The translations under genes and the position numbers were made by a program. Shown piece by piece: positions 17,936 to 27,006 of a stretch of 64,000 nucleotides of DNA. How positions within the stretch are numbered: position 1 is the stretch's first letter; each line of letters begins with the position of its first letter. Below the pieces are notes generated by a model. It was given only the letters and a program-made list of their open reading frames with translations. It did not search any database and had not been told where the DNA came from. Source of the DNA: Pseudovibrio sp. M1P-2-3 (GTDB lineage: Bacteria > Pseudomonadota > Alphaproteobacteria > Rhizobiales > Stappiaceae); contig NZ_JARRCW010000002.1 in assembly GCF_031501865.1 (NCBI RefSeq), positions 1-64,000 of the forward strand. Direction: 5' to 3'.

Positions 17936-19249
17936 TCAGCTGCCATCTTCTAAAAGGCCTAAGTTTGAATTTATCTTAATTTGTTGTGAATTGGGGTAAG
18001 GAGAATAATCTTGGGAAAGATTTTCAAGGTTTGTGATCCACTGGAATGCTCTATCACAATCGTTACTTGGTCCACCTAATTGTTTTGAGGATGTTTCACA
18101 ATCAAGTTTCCAGTCAGTGACACTTTTATTGTGCTTATACCATGAAGAGACAACTTTATGTAACATTGCCGCTTCCTTTTTGTAATTTAGAGTGACGTTA
18201 AAGTTCGCACTTACGTCCCCCTCTATTGCCCGAGAGGCCGCCCTGCCCCGCATTAAACCATAGTGACACGCAAGTGTTACACCTTGACTTAAAATTGGAT
18301 CGAGAAACAAAGCAGCATCTCCAGATAAACTCCAATTCTTTCCGTGTAATTCTTCAGAGGCATATGCATAATCTGGATGCTTATAAAATTCGTCTAGAGG
18401 ACGATTATCATAAGTTCTCATCCCATTTAGGGGGCTTCCAAAAAGAGCTAGTGTCTTATCGAATATTTTCGTGCATCTCGGTGTGAGTGATTTCATATCT
18501 CCGGGGGCGCCGACGAAACCGACACTTGTTAACTCCCCCCCGGCTGCTCCAAGATGTATAAACCACATCCAGCCATAATCTGAGCTTATAATATTTGTAC
18601 GGTAGGGTGAGAAGCCATTACTCATGGCTGTGTCCCAGCATATTGAATTTGAGTAGAAATATTTTGCAACTTTTGGCGCTGAAATTTTTTTACGTATTGA
18701 TAGCCGCTTTGATAAGAATGCTGATTGTCCAGTACAGTCAATATAGTGTTTCGCTTTGATTTTTAACCCAGTTCCAGTTGTTATACTTTGGATATATGCA
18801 TCCCCAAATTGACCGCGTATGGCAGCGTGTTTCGCTTTTCCCTCGATGAGGGATGCCCCGGCCCTAAATGCTTCTTCAAGCAATATCCTGTCAAATTGGT
18901 GACGGGGGACATGAAGGGCTAGTCTACCTTCATCCACTTTTAACTCATTAGGATAATTTAAAGAATTGTCACAAGGGTAATCGACATACCATGGTATCCT
19001 GCTCTCACCCCATACATATGCAGCCCCTATCTTAGGGTGAAAGTTCTGCTTCAAAACCGCATCTAAGACCCCTGCTTCTTGCAAGGTATATATGGTTCCA
19101 GTTAGCAATGCTTCGCCAATACGATGAGCGGCTGATGTTTCTTGTGACAAGAGGGCGACATTGATATCTGGATTTTCTTGTAAGGCGCCGATTGCGGCCA
19201 TAGTGGCTGCAGGTCCGCTACCTAAAATTAGGATGTCTACTATTTTCAT
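17936..19249 (-). CDS. FAD-dependent halogenase/monooxygenase-like flavoprotein
   Basis: A 437-residue flavoprotein of the PHBH/halogenase fold. The FAD-binding GSGPAATMAA begins at about residue 10, a GEALL loop follows (halogenases and their relatives have GES/GEA here), then K-x-G-A-x-Y-V-W-G around residue 92-100, where flavin halogenases keep the active-site lysine that holds hypohalous acid. The late FAD motif SGDAALFLDPILSQGV is near residue 310. The W-x-W-x-I-P signature is only partly kept (WMWFIH, Pro replaced), so a halogenase is possible but a hydroxylase or other oxidase is equally open. It starts 17 bases after the AAA+ ATPase gene and is surely co-transcribed. Some RiPP and alkaloid pathways use such enzymes, which makes its position beside a radical SAM operon interesting. 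Confidence 0.75.
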   Translation of the reverse strand: MKIVDILILGSGPAATMAAIGALQENPDINVALLSQETSAAHRIGEALLTGTIYTLQEAGVLDAVLKQNFHPKIGAAYVWGESRIPWYVDYPCDNSLNYPNELKVDEGRLALHVPRHQFDRILLEEAFRAGASLIEGKAKHAAIRGQFGDAYIQSITTGTGLKIKAKHYIDCTGQSAFLSKRLSIRKKISAPKVAKYFYSNSICWDTAMSNGFSPYRTNIISSDYGWMWFIHLGAAGGELTSVGFVGAPGDMKSLTPRCTKIFDKTLALFGSPLNGMRTYDNRPLDEFYKHPDYAYASEELHGKNWSLSGDAALFLDPILSQGVTLACHYGLMRGRAASRAIEGDVSANFNVTLNYKKEAAMLHKVVSSWYKHNKSVTDWKLDCETSSKQLGGPSNDCDRAFQWITNLENLSQDYSPYPNSQQIKINSNLGLLEDGS

Positions 19250-19266
19250 TATAGAGTACTCAATAA

Positions 19267-20211
19267 TTAGGCCATGCTTGCTCTAGTTTTAGGCCAGGCT
19301 TCAAGCGCTTTATTAAGATAGAATTCATCTGTATATTTACCATCGGACATATATTTTGCGCGCGAAACAGATAGTACGAATTCTTCCGCATCAGCATAGT
19401 TTTCAACCTGAAGCATAATAGCGACCATTCGCAGATTCACAGTTTCTGGAATAGAAATACCGTAACGTGGCAAAGCTTCCTTTAAGTACTGCGTATAGTT
19501 GTCATAATTAGGGGCAGGTAGGCGTATCCTAACCTTTAAACGCCTTCTCAAGGCACTATCAAGGTCGCCATGGAAGTTTGTTGCCGCAGCTATAATCACA
19601 TTTGGTGGGACTTTATCGAAAAGTGTTAGCAACGTTGTTACAACTTTTGTATCAGATCGCCCTTCACGTGATTGGCCGATAGCATCAATCTCATCAAAAA
19701 ATAGTATACAATTTCTTTCGGAAACATAGTTGAAGATTTCACCGATTTTATCTAGATTTTCGGTTTCATTTTCACTAGCCAGTGCTTCATATCTGACAAA
19801 GTATAGTGGCAGATCCAAAAGATTTGCCAGAGCTTTCGTTATTTGAGTTTTTCCGTTACCGGGTGGACCAATAAACAGTAGAGTATTTCTTGGTTTGATA
19901 CCAAATTCACTTAACTTATCTCGTGAATTATACTCTTCTGCAAATCTTCTAACTTCACTTCGAGTTTCCTCCGATAAGATGATACTTTCTAGGGTGGCAT
20001 CACAGGAATGCCTGGAAAGTGCAATTGGAACTTGTATCCCATCCGACATTTTTTCTATTCGCTGTAGGACACGTCCATTGGCCTCGTGAATTAGGGTGTA
20101 TTGTTGATTTTCGACTGTTTCCTGTAAGAAAGCCTGAAATAAGTCGATTTGAGATTTAGATAACCCATCTAATAATTTATCAAGATCCAACATAAAGAAC
20201 GGTTCTTTCAC
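19267..20211 (-). CDS. AAA+ ATPase (FtsH/spastin-like core)
   Basis: A 314-residue classic AAA ATPase. The N-terminal 75 residues are helical and have no domain that I recognise. The core has Walker A GPPGNGKT (about 115-122), Walker B ILFFDEIDAIG (about 170-180), a sensor-1 Asn (AAATN) and the arginine-finger pair RRRLKVR. There is no peptidase domain. The start is GTG at 20211, with AGGATAAAT immediately ahead. It is the first gene of a two-gene unit with the flavoprotein and is divergent from the pilus operon. Such small AAA proteins often load, activate or remodel a partner enzyme, and the flavoprotein is the obvious candidate partner; that is inference. Confidence 0.85.
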   Translation of the reverse strand: MKEPFFMLDLDKLLDGLSKSQIDLFQAFLQETVENQQYTLIHEANGRVLQRIEKMSDGIQVPIALSRHSCDATLESIILSEETRSEVRRFAEEYNSRDKLSEFGIKPRNTLLFIGPPGNGKTQITKALANLLDLPLYFVRYEALASENETENLDKIGEIFNYVSERNCILFFDEIDAIGQSREGRSDTKVVTTLLTLFDKVPPNVIIAAATNFHGDLDSALRRRLKVRIRLPAPNYDNYTQYLKEALPRYGISIPETVNLRMVAIMLQVENYADAEEFVLSVSRAKYMSDGKYTDEFYLNKALEAWPKTRASMA

Positions 20212-20455
20212 ATTTATCCTTAAACAGATGGATGAAATCTATTTTATATCTTCCATCTTCACGAAAATATAGATAAAAAATAGACGAATACCGCTTTTCA
20301 GTAAAGGGTATCGATCACTATTAATTTAGCATCCTAATGGGGTGAGTCCGTCTGTTGCATAAAAGGATAATATACCTTATTCACTTTATGAATAGATAAA
20401 TATGCCAGTGATGTGGTTAGATATGGTAGGCCTGCGCGGGTGGTAAAGGGTTGTA
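20212..20455. promoter_or_regulatory. Divergent promoter region, AAA+ unit versus pilus operon
   Basis: These 244 AT-rich bases must hold the promoters for both the leftward AAA+/flavoprotein pair and the rightward 20-kb operon. A TTGCAT with a nearby AT-rich TAATATACC lies at about 20355-20378 and could be a plus-strand promoter, but the spacing is poor and I give it little weight. An AGGATAA motif occurs within it at about 20364 with no start codon near. Confidence 0.4.
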
Positions 20456-21334
20456 TTGCAGATGATGTCGTTTAGTCAAAAGATAACTAAAATAGTAGTC
20501 TCAGGTTCTATTGCTTTCCTGAGCACAGCTGCTGCAGCATACGATGGTTTTGGGAAAGATATTCCGCTCTCAATGGCAATGTCAAAACTAGTTCCGGCTG
20601 GGTGGAGAATTGACTATGCAGATGGAGTTGACAACCAAGCTTTAGTATCATGGTCATCTGCAAGTAGTTGGAAAGTTGCGTTAAATAAAGCGATCATAAA
20701 GCATGGTTATGCTGTTCACTACGAGAGAAATCGCTTGCTTGTTGTTCCTGCTAAAATATCTGCAAGTGGTGACAATGTTTCGAATATGTCGAGCAGCGTA
20801 GTTCGTACAGACACAAACTCTGCATCTCCATATGCCTTTCCCTCTTCATCTCGTAGTAGTCAGACCATGAGAAGGACAAATACATCTTCAGAATCTGAAG
20901 GTAAGTCAAGGAAAGTTATTGGTGGGGCTGGTTTTTTAATGACACCATATCACCAAGCTCAAGTAACTGAGACATCTGGACATTGGCGGCGAGGTTGGAT
21001 GCCGTATGCCGGTGTTGATGGCCTTTCCAAAGGCGATGACCTGCCGCTTGTCGAGGAAATTCAAGGGGACTTGAAGAAGTTCCACATTATAAACGGACTA
21101 GGTTTACGAACAACTCTAGATGAATGGGCGTCTAAGAGTGGTTGGAAGCTTGTATGGGATAGCAGCTACTCATACCCAGTATCGGCGAGCGCAACCTACG
21201 TTGGAAATTTTGATGAAGCATCTACAGCACTAATTACTGCTATGGGCAATGCTCGTCCTGCGATAACGATGACTGTTTTTGAGGGGAATAAAGTCGTTGT
21301 TATCGGTAATGACGCAGCTGATGATGTTAATTAG
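20456..21334 (+). CDS. pilL: PilL-like protein with TcpQ-type domains
   Basis: An exported 292-residue protein that should help the outer-membrane secretin of a type IVb (thin) pilus. A Sec signal peptide covers about residues 1-26 (ending TAAAAYD). Two related domains follow: about 30-100 (IPLSMAMSKLVPAGWRIDY ... LLVVPA) and about 195-290 (VDGLSKGDDLPL ... GNKVVVIGND), both with the TcpQ pattern of a hydrophobic strand, G-W and a final V-V. A Ser/Thr-rich linker lies between. TTG at 20456 has a GTAAAGGG ribosome site; ATG at 20462 is a possible alternative. It opens the long operon, ahead of pilN by 17 bases, as in the R64 pil order. Confidence 0.75.
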   Translation: MQMMSFSQKITKIVVSGSIAFLSTAAAAYDGFGKDIPLSMAMSKLVPAGWRIDYADGVDNQALVSWSSASSWKVALNKAIIKHGYAVHYERNRLLVVPAKISASGDNVSNMSSSVVRTDTNSASPYAFPSSSRSSQTMRRTNTSSESEGKSRKVIGGAGFLMTPYHQAQVTETSGHWRRGWMPYAGVDGLSKGDDLPLVEEIQGDLKKFHIINGLGLRTTLDEWASKSGWKLVWDSSYSYPVSASATYVGNFDEASTALITAMGNARPAITMTVFEGNKVVVIGNDAADDVN

Positions 21335-21351
21335 AGTATTAGGATAAATCC

Positions 21352-23046
21352 ATGACTCAGAGAAATCTTATTGCACTACTGTTTTGCTTACTGTTAGTTG
21401 GCTGCAATACATCAATGTATGAACGCGCACATAAGAAAACCCAAGATAATATAAGTGAGAGTTCCAAGTTACTTGATGTAGCGGCTGCGCCCATGAAAGC
21501 CACAGATATTTCATGGATCCAGAAAGTGGCGGGTGTATATATTGGCAGTGATGGAGTTCGAAATGAGAGAGGCACCCCTCTTCCTGCACGATATGAGCGA
21601 GAATCTGGAATATTTATTTCCCGCGAAGACCCGTTCACACTCCGCGAGATTGCAACTTTTATCACTCAGCATACTCAGATCCCAGTTATACTGGCCACTG
21701 CCGATAAATCTGCTTTTGGCGGTGCTTCGTCGCCTATAGATACCAATGCGACAAGTGAAATGCCATCTGGACCAGTTCCGCAAGGTTTCCCGATGGATAC
21801 TGGACTTGCTGCTTTGACTAACCCAACATCAGTGATGGGAAGTTCTGGTAAGAGTGATGATGAAATGCAAACTGTTCAATTAAACTACAAGGGCGCATTG
21901 AGTGGTCTGTTAAACATTGTCTCTGCGAACTACAATCTCTCATGGCGTTATGATGGTGAAACTGTTGTTTTTGATAGTGTATTGACCAGAACCTATGACA
22001 TTCCTGCACTTCCAAGTGTTGCCTCTATGCAGTTTGATCTTGCGTCTAACTCACAAACCTCTGCAGATTCTGGAGGCGTGACATCTGGCCAGTCAGCTGG
22101 GACCAAATCTACGAGTGATGTTTGGACTGAGTTGGACAAGGGACTGGCTAGTATTATCCCAGAAAATAGTGGACAGAGTTTTTCCGTTAGTATGGCAACT
22201 GGAGTTGTAACTGTTACAGCTGATCCAAACACGCAAAAGCGAGTGGCATCGTATCTAAAGATCATAAATGATCGATTGTCACAACAAGTTGCTCTGTCAG
22301 TGAAAGTTTATACTGTATCTGTAACCGACACAGATGATTTTGATATTGATATTGGAGCTGTTGTTGAGGCAGCCGGGAAATATGGATTAGCTATTGGTAA
22401 CGCAGGAACAACAACTTCGGTACCAAGTGTTGCTGGAGCTGGTGGTAGCGGCTTAGGTTGGGCGATCTTAAACCCAAACAACCGCACGAATGGCTCTAAC
22501 CTTCTTCTCAAAGCTTTGTCTTCAAAAGGTGATGTATCAGTAGTAACCACCGCAAGTGTGACAACACTTAACGGCATTCCCGTACCACTGCAAGTTGGCG
22601 AGCAACGGGATTATGTACGATCAGTACAAGTAACAACTACAGAAGAAGGCACGGAGTCATCAATTGAGCCAGGTACAGTGTCAGCTGGCTTTAATTTACA
22701 GTTGTTACCACGGGTAGATCGTTCTGGAGATTTATTGCTACAATACGGTATTACAATTAGTGAGTTGACTGGTGCAAATGACGGATTTGATACATTTGAA
22801 TCAAATGGCACTAGTGTGCAACTTCGCAGACTTAATCAACGTAACTTGGTACAGCATGCCAAGATCCCCAATGGATCCACACTCGTCCTGGCAGGTTTTG
22901 AGCAAGTTAGCGCAGCTGGAAAAATGTCAGGTACAGGTAGCCCTCGTTTCCAGTTATTGGGTGGATCACGCGCATCATCTTTAAAAAAAGAAATTGTTGT
23001 TATTTCGATTACCCCTACCCTACTAGACATTAGGCGGAGGGGCTAA
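21352..23046 (+). CDS. pilN: PilN-like outer-membrane lipoprotein secretin
   Basis: The secretin through which the thin pilus leaves the cell. The 564-residue protein has a lipoprotein signal with the lipobox LVGC (acylated Cys18), N-domains up to about residue 300 that include the KGALSGLLNIVSANYNLSWRYDG-like secretin STN region, and a C-terminal secretin ring domain from about 310 to 560 with VPLQVGEQRDYV and the end motif EIVVISITPTLL. It begins with an AGGATAAA site eight bases ahead of ATG and ends immediately before pilO. Order and sequence fit the PilN of IncI plasmids and BfpB/TcpC of enteric type IVb pili. Confidence 0.9.
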   Translation: MTQRNLIALLFCLLLVGCNTSMYERAHKKTQDNISESSKLLDVAAAPMKATDISWIQKVAGVYIGSDGVRNERGTPLPARYERESGIFISREDPFTLREIATFITQHTQIPVILATADKSAFGGASSPIDTNATSEMPSGPVPQGFPMDTGLAALTNPTSVMGSSGKSDDEMQTVQLNYKGALSGLLNIVSANYNLSWRYDGETVVFDSVLTRTYDIPALPSVASMQFDLASNSQTSADSGGVTSGQSAGTKSTSDVWTELDKGLASIIPENSGQSFSVSMATGVVTVTADPNTQKRVASYLKIINDRLSQQVALSVKVYTVSVTDTDDFDIDIGAVVEAAGKYGLAIGNAGTTTSVPSVAGAGGSGLGWAILNPNNRTNGSNLLLKALSSKGDVSVVTTASVTTLNGIPVPLQVGEQRDYVRSVQVTTTEEGTESSIEPGTVSAGFNLQLLPRVDRSGDLLLQYGITISELTGANDGFDTFESNGTSVQLRRLNQRNLVQHAKIPNGSTLVLAGFEQVSAAGKMSGTGSPRFQLLGGSRASSLKKEIVVISITPTLLDIRRRG

Positions 23047-24387
23047 ATGTCGGGAAACGATGAGATACTTTCGGCCCTTTCCGAAACAGAGCCTAGTTTA
23101 AGTGGTGAGGGCGTAAATAATACAGCAACGAACTTCTCTAGGGTTACTGTTGGTAAAAAAGAGTATGCAGTAGGCCTTGTTTGGGATCGCCCTAGTGAGA
23201 AAGGTAACATCGGCTCTTATGCGCGTAAAAAGGCAAGAGAGCCGGGGGTGCAAGCTCATTTTTACGTTATCTTAAAAGGTTACGTACGCCAATATGGGCT
23301 GGGTTTTAACCAGCTCGGGCATAAGGTTGGTATGCCGGCACTTGCCGGCTGTATGGCCTCGGCACAGGTTGGCACATGGGTTGGTGCATTTAAGGTAGAT
23401 TCTGGATACTACATCATTGCATGTGAAAATGGTGAAGTTCTAAATGATGATACTGTTGATCAGATATTTAGTGACTATGATGAAGTGCAAACGGTCTTTG
23501 CAGACCTTCTGGAGTCCCGTGAATGGGACGAAGTGTTTGCACCTAAATCATTTCATATAGATGGTACAAAGCCTACTTCGATTGAAGCGCTTTTACCAAA
23601 GAAAACCAATGTAGTTTTGCAAGAGGTAAATCAAAGCAAGCTTTTACTCAAGCTTGGTTTGATATTTGCTACTACGATTACGTGCGCCATTGGATCATTC
23701 TATTATTTTGATGCAGCAGAAAAAGCCCGGATTGCTCGTGCGATTGAAACAAAGGTTGAAAATGCAACTGATAACTTTGCTGTAAAGCAGGAGCCTGAAC
23801 CCATTCCTCCTATGCCATGGGAGGATCAACCACGTGGTTATGCTGTTCTACAGTCTTGTGTAAAGGAAATCTCTTCATTCCCGGCTATTTTGGCAGGATG
23901 GAAAGTGCAGGGGTTTCTCTGTAAAAGTGGGTATATTGCAGCGCGTATAGACCGTGTAGGTAAGCTAGAACTTGATGGTGGTCCGTTTAAGTGGGTCCAG
24001 CACCAACTGATAACTGATACCTTTAAACCGTCTATCTATCCTGATCCTGTGGGAAGTGGACAGAGAGTGTCTGTACAGTGGGATTTGAAGAACCTACCTA
24101 GGACAACTCTAGATATTGAGAGTGCTAAAATTTCCGTCATAAAGGGTGCTTTGTTGTCCTATTTTGAAAGTAGGCATATACCTATTTTCTTTGAAAGTGT
24201 GACGGGTGATAAGTATTCTCGCCAGGTTTCATTCTCATTCAAAACTAACCTCATACCAACAAAGTTTAATGAGGTATTTCGATTGCTGCCAGGCCTGATT
24301 TTTGAGGAAATTGATTACAACATGATCAGTGGAGACTGGACAATAAATGGAAAAGCATATGAAAAGATCCCTCAAGCGACTAGCTAG
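23047..24387 (+). CDS. pilO: PilO-like (PilO2 family) inner-membrane pilus protein
   Basis: A bitopic inner-membrane protein of 446 residues. The cytoplasmic part (about 1-195) contains the KKEYAVGLVWDRP and GCMASAQVGTWVGAF stretches seen in PilO2 proteins. One membrane helix lies at about 201-220, followed by a periplasmic half with a pair of Cys. PilO in R64 is required for thin pilus assembly, probably as part of the inner platform. The start codon follows the pilN stop directly and its 3' end overlaps pilP, so expression is tightly coupled. Confidence 0.8.
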   Translation: MSGNDEILSALSETEPSLSGEGVNNTATNFSRVTVGKKEYAVGLVWDRPSEKGNIGSYARKKAREPGVQAHFYVILKGYVRQYGLGFNQLGHKVGMPALAGCMASAQVGTWVGAFKVDSGYYIIACENGEVLNDDTVDQIFSDYDEVQTVFADLLESREWDEVFAPKSFHIDGTKPTSIEALLPKKTNVVLQEVNQSKLLLKLGLIFATTITCAIGSFYYFDAAEKARIARAIETKVENATDNFAVKQEPEPIPPMPWEDQPRGYAVLQSCVKEISSFPAILAGWKVQGFLCKSGYIAARIDRVGKLELDGGPFKWVQHQLITDTFKPSIYPDPVGSGQRVSVQWDLKNLPRTTLDIESAKISVIKGALLSYFESRHIPIFFESVTGDKYSRQVSFSFKTNLIPTKFNEVFRLLPGLIFEEIDYNMISGDWTINGKAYEKIPQATS

Positions 24388-25090
24388 ATTTGCTGCGGCC
24401 GTAGTTATACCTCTCACGACTTTACATGCGGCTTATGCGCAGGAGAAGAATACAAACTTCAACGCTGAAGGCTTCGATCTCATCAGTAATCAAGGTCAAG
24501 ATGCTGACGCTGATGATCCTGGTGTATCCGTTGTATTACCAGATGGGGCGAGTTTGGATGATTCAGCTGAACGATTGCTAGAAATGGCCCGAACTGCAGA
24601 GGAAGCACTTGAAAACCTGATGGGTGGATCATTGCCCTCTGAGGAGAGCCTTACAGTCGATGAACTCAATTCAAAGAAGCATAAAATACTCTTGATGCGG
24701 CAGAAGGTTGAAGAGGCAAAGCTTGCTAAGGAGCTTTGGGTATTAGTAAATGGCAAAGATCAACTCAATGAGAAAGTAGTTGAATTAGAAAGGGAAAATG
24801 CTGCCTTACAAGAACAACTTCGTGAAATCCGTTCCAAAGCCCCCAGAGCTGTTAAACAAGATAAGAGCTTGCCTGTTGTATATGGCATTAGTGGTGTAGG
24901 TAGAAAAATACAAGCAACTCTATTGGTTCCTTACCATGGCAAGGTTACTGTAAATGTTGGGACGATTTTGCCAAATGGAATGAGAGTACACAAAATAGGT
25001 GAAAATGGAATTGTAGTAACGGATAGTGATACCATGATAACCTTACCATCAGGTACCAGCGTTCCTTTGACAAGGCCCTATGGCTCTTAA
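24347..25090 (+). CDS. pilP: PilP-like periplasmic pilus assembly protein
   Basis: A 247-residue exported protein. The N-terminus is a Sec signal (about residues 5-30, ending AYAQE). Then comes an acidic region, a coiled coil (about 125-165, VELERENAALQEQLREI) and a C-terminal beta domain (about 180-240) with the GKVTVNVGTILPNGMRV pattern found in PilP-type pilus biogenesis proteins. The reading frame begins at ATG 24347, 41 bases inside pilO, with GGAG upstream; ATG 24359 is also possible. It should link inner-membrane PilO and the secretin. Confidence 0.75.
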   Translation: MEKHMKRSLKRLARFAAAVVIPLTTLHAAYAQEKNTNFNAEGFDLISNQGQDADADDPGVSVVLPDGASLDDSAERLLEMARTAEEALENLMGGSLPSEESLTVDELNSKKHKILLMRQKVEEAKLAKELWVLVNGKDQLNEKVVELERENAALQEQLREIRSKAPRAVKQDKSLPVVYGISGVGRKIQATLLVPYHGKVTVNVGTILPNGMRVHKIGENGIVVTDSDTMITLPSGTSVPLTRPYGS

Positions 25091-25129
25091 TTTGTTCATT
25101 TGATCATCCTAGTATAGGAAGGATACGGT

Positions 25130-27004
25130 GTGGGTCTTAATGACGCGATACGTTCTGTATTTAAAAAGAGCAGCGCTAATGCCAATAATATTGTGCCTTC
25201 TAACCATAGAAAAAAAAATGGCAATCCGTTACCCTTAAAGAATGAAACTTTGGGGCGGAAGAAAATAGCACACTCAGCCGCCACAGGTAAGAAAAGCGTA
25301 CCTAGCAAGATAAATAGAGCCAGAGTAGAGGCCGCTCCCCTCTCTGAACCTAATTTGCCTCAGATAAGATCACCACATGCCTCAGCAATTAGTAAATTTC
25401 ATACACCAAGGGATGATCAGCTCTTAATTATTAGGAACTATACTGGACCCGTTCACACTTTAAAGGGTGGTATTGCTGAAGTTAATGGGAACCTTTGTAA
25501 TGCCATTTGTATTATTGGGAAACCTAAAGATAATCTTATTGTCCTTCTCGATAAGAAACGCTCCAAGGATGAAGACGTTCTCTTACAAATTGTGACACTA
25601 ACACGTAAGAGAATTCGTTGGTTCAAGGCTTTTCTCGTTGAAGAACACATTATTCGCACTCTAAATGATCGTAGTATACGTTTGGGTGAAGAGGATAATG
25701 CCAATGAAGGTGTAGAGCGTCAGAGAGAGTTTCTTGAGATTATTGATACGGCATTCAGGAATGGCGCTACAGATGTTCACTTTGAAGTAAAGAACCTCCA
25801 AACTCGTATTGAAGGGCGTATTGATGGGCACATAATTCCTTTGCGGGAATTACCCGCGGCTGATGGGAAGCTTTTACTTGGTGCGGCATTCAACATGGCA
25901 GATGAGGCAGACGCAAACTATACCCCTAGCACTCCTCAGGGAGCACGTATCAGTGCTACTGGTAGCGATGTATCATTGCCCAATAATATTCAAGCCTTAC
26001 GACTACAGTTTAATCCTCAATCTCCAGATGGGTTTAATTTGTCCGTGCGGATTTTGCCGATGCGTAAGGATAGTAGTAATGACATAGTCCATTTAGGATT
26101 TGATGCGTATCATATGAAAGACATTTCTATAATGCGAAAGCATCCTGAAGGGGCAGTAATTATTGCAGGGCCAACTGGATCTGGTAAATCCACTACTCTA
26201 AAGAACACTCTCGGTAAAATTATGGAGGAACAGCCGGGGAAACGAACACTAACCATTGAAGACCCTCCAGAATATGAAATACCAAGAGCTGTTCAGATAC
26301 CGGTAACGAATGCTGATACGTCTTCTAAGAGACGTGAGGCTTTTAACAAAGCTATTGGATCAGCGCTACGTTCGGATCCAGACATTATCATGATTGGTGA
26401 AATTCGTGATAAAGAATCAGGAACCTTAGCTATGGAAGCAGCTAACACTGGTCACAGTGTATGGAGCTCGCTTCACGCAAATGATGCATTCACGATCTTG
26501 ATAAGATTGAGAGAAATGCAGATTAGTCCAAGTTATATTTATGAGGCAGGTATTGTTCGAGGGCTTATCGGGCAACGTTTGGCACCCGTACTAGATACAA
26601 CGAAAACAATCAACCTGAAGGTGGCTGTTCAAAAGGGCTACGTTAGTGAGAGCACTTACGAAACAATTGTAAGTTTGGTAGGTGACTATGCAAGGTATAT
26701 TAATGTAGCTGATTGTGCTGGTAATGGAAAAAATATACTTAAATATTATAAAGGGCGGACAGTTATCTCCGAAACGGTAGTAACAGATCAGCAATTTCTT
26801 GATTTAGCTAGGGATAACCAGAGATCTAAAGCCATTACATATTGGAAAGACTATCTAAATGGGATTTCAATGATTGAGCATGGGGTTTTAAAGATGTGTA
26901 GGGGTATTTTGGATCCACGTGATGTGGAGTCAAAAATTGGTTTGCTTCAGCAGGTAGAAAAGGAAAGAATTCAAGAGATTTTGAAAGATAAATTGGAGCA
27001 ATAA
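25130..27004 (+). CDS. pilQ: PilQ-like assembly ATPase (GspE/PilB family)
   Basis: The cytoplasmic ATPase that drives pilus extension. Its 624 residues have a basic, disordered first hundred, then the GspE-type N2 domain (from about 195, TDVHFEVKN) and the ATPase: Walker A GPTGSGKS from residue 347, Asp box TIEDPPEYE, Walker B IIMIGEIRDKES and His box GHSVWSSLHAND. The tetracysteine zinc motif of GspE is missing, as in PilQ of IncI plasmids. The start is GTG at 25130 after AGGAAGGATAC. pilR begins two bases after the stop. Confidence 0.9.
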   Translation: MGLNDAIRSVFKKSSANANNIVPSNHRKKNGNPLPLKNETLGRKKIAHSAATGKKSVPSKINRARVEAAPLSEPNLPQIRSPHASAISKFHTPRDDQLLIIRNYTGPVHTLKGGIAEVNGNLCNAICIIGKPKDNLIVLLDKKRSKDEDVLLQIVTLTRKRIRWFKAFLVEEHIIRTLNDRSIRLGEEDNANEGVERQREFLEIIDTAFRNGATDVHFEVKNLQTRIEGRIDGHIIPLRELPAADGKLLLGAAFNMADEADANYTPSTPQGARISATGSDVSLPNNIQALRLQFNPQSPDGFNLSVRILPMRKDSSNDIVHLGFDAYHMKDISIMRKHPEGAVIIAGPTGSGKSTTLKNTLGKIMEEQPGKRTLTIEDPPEYEIPRAVQIPVTNADTSSKRREAFNKAIGSALRSDPDIIMIGEIRDKESGTLAMEAANTGHSVWSSLHANDAFTILIRLREMQISPSYIYEAGIVRGLIGQRLAPVLDTTKTINLKVAVQKGYVSESTYETIVSLVGDYARYINVADCAGNGKNILKYYKGRTVISETVVTDQQFLDLARDNQRSKAITYWKDYLNGISMIEHGVLKMCRGILDPRDVESKIGLLQQVEKERIQEILKDKLEQ

Positions 27005-27006
27005 CA

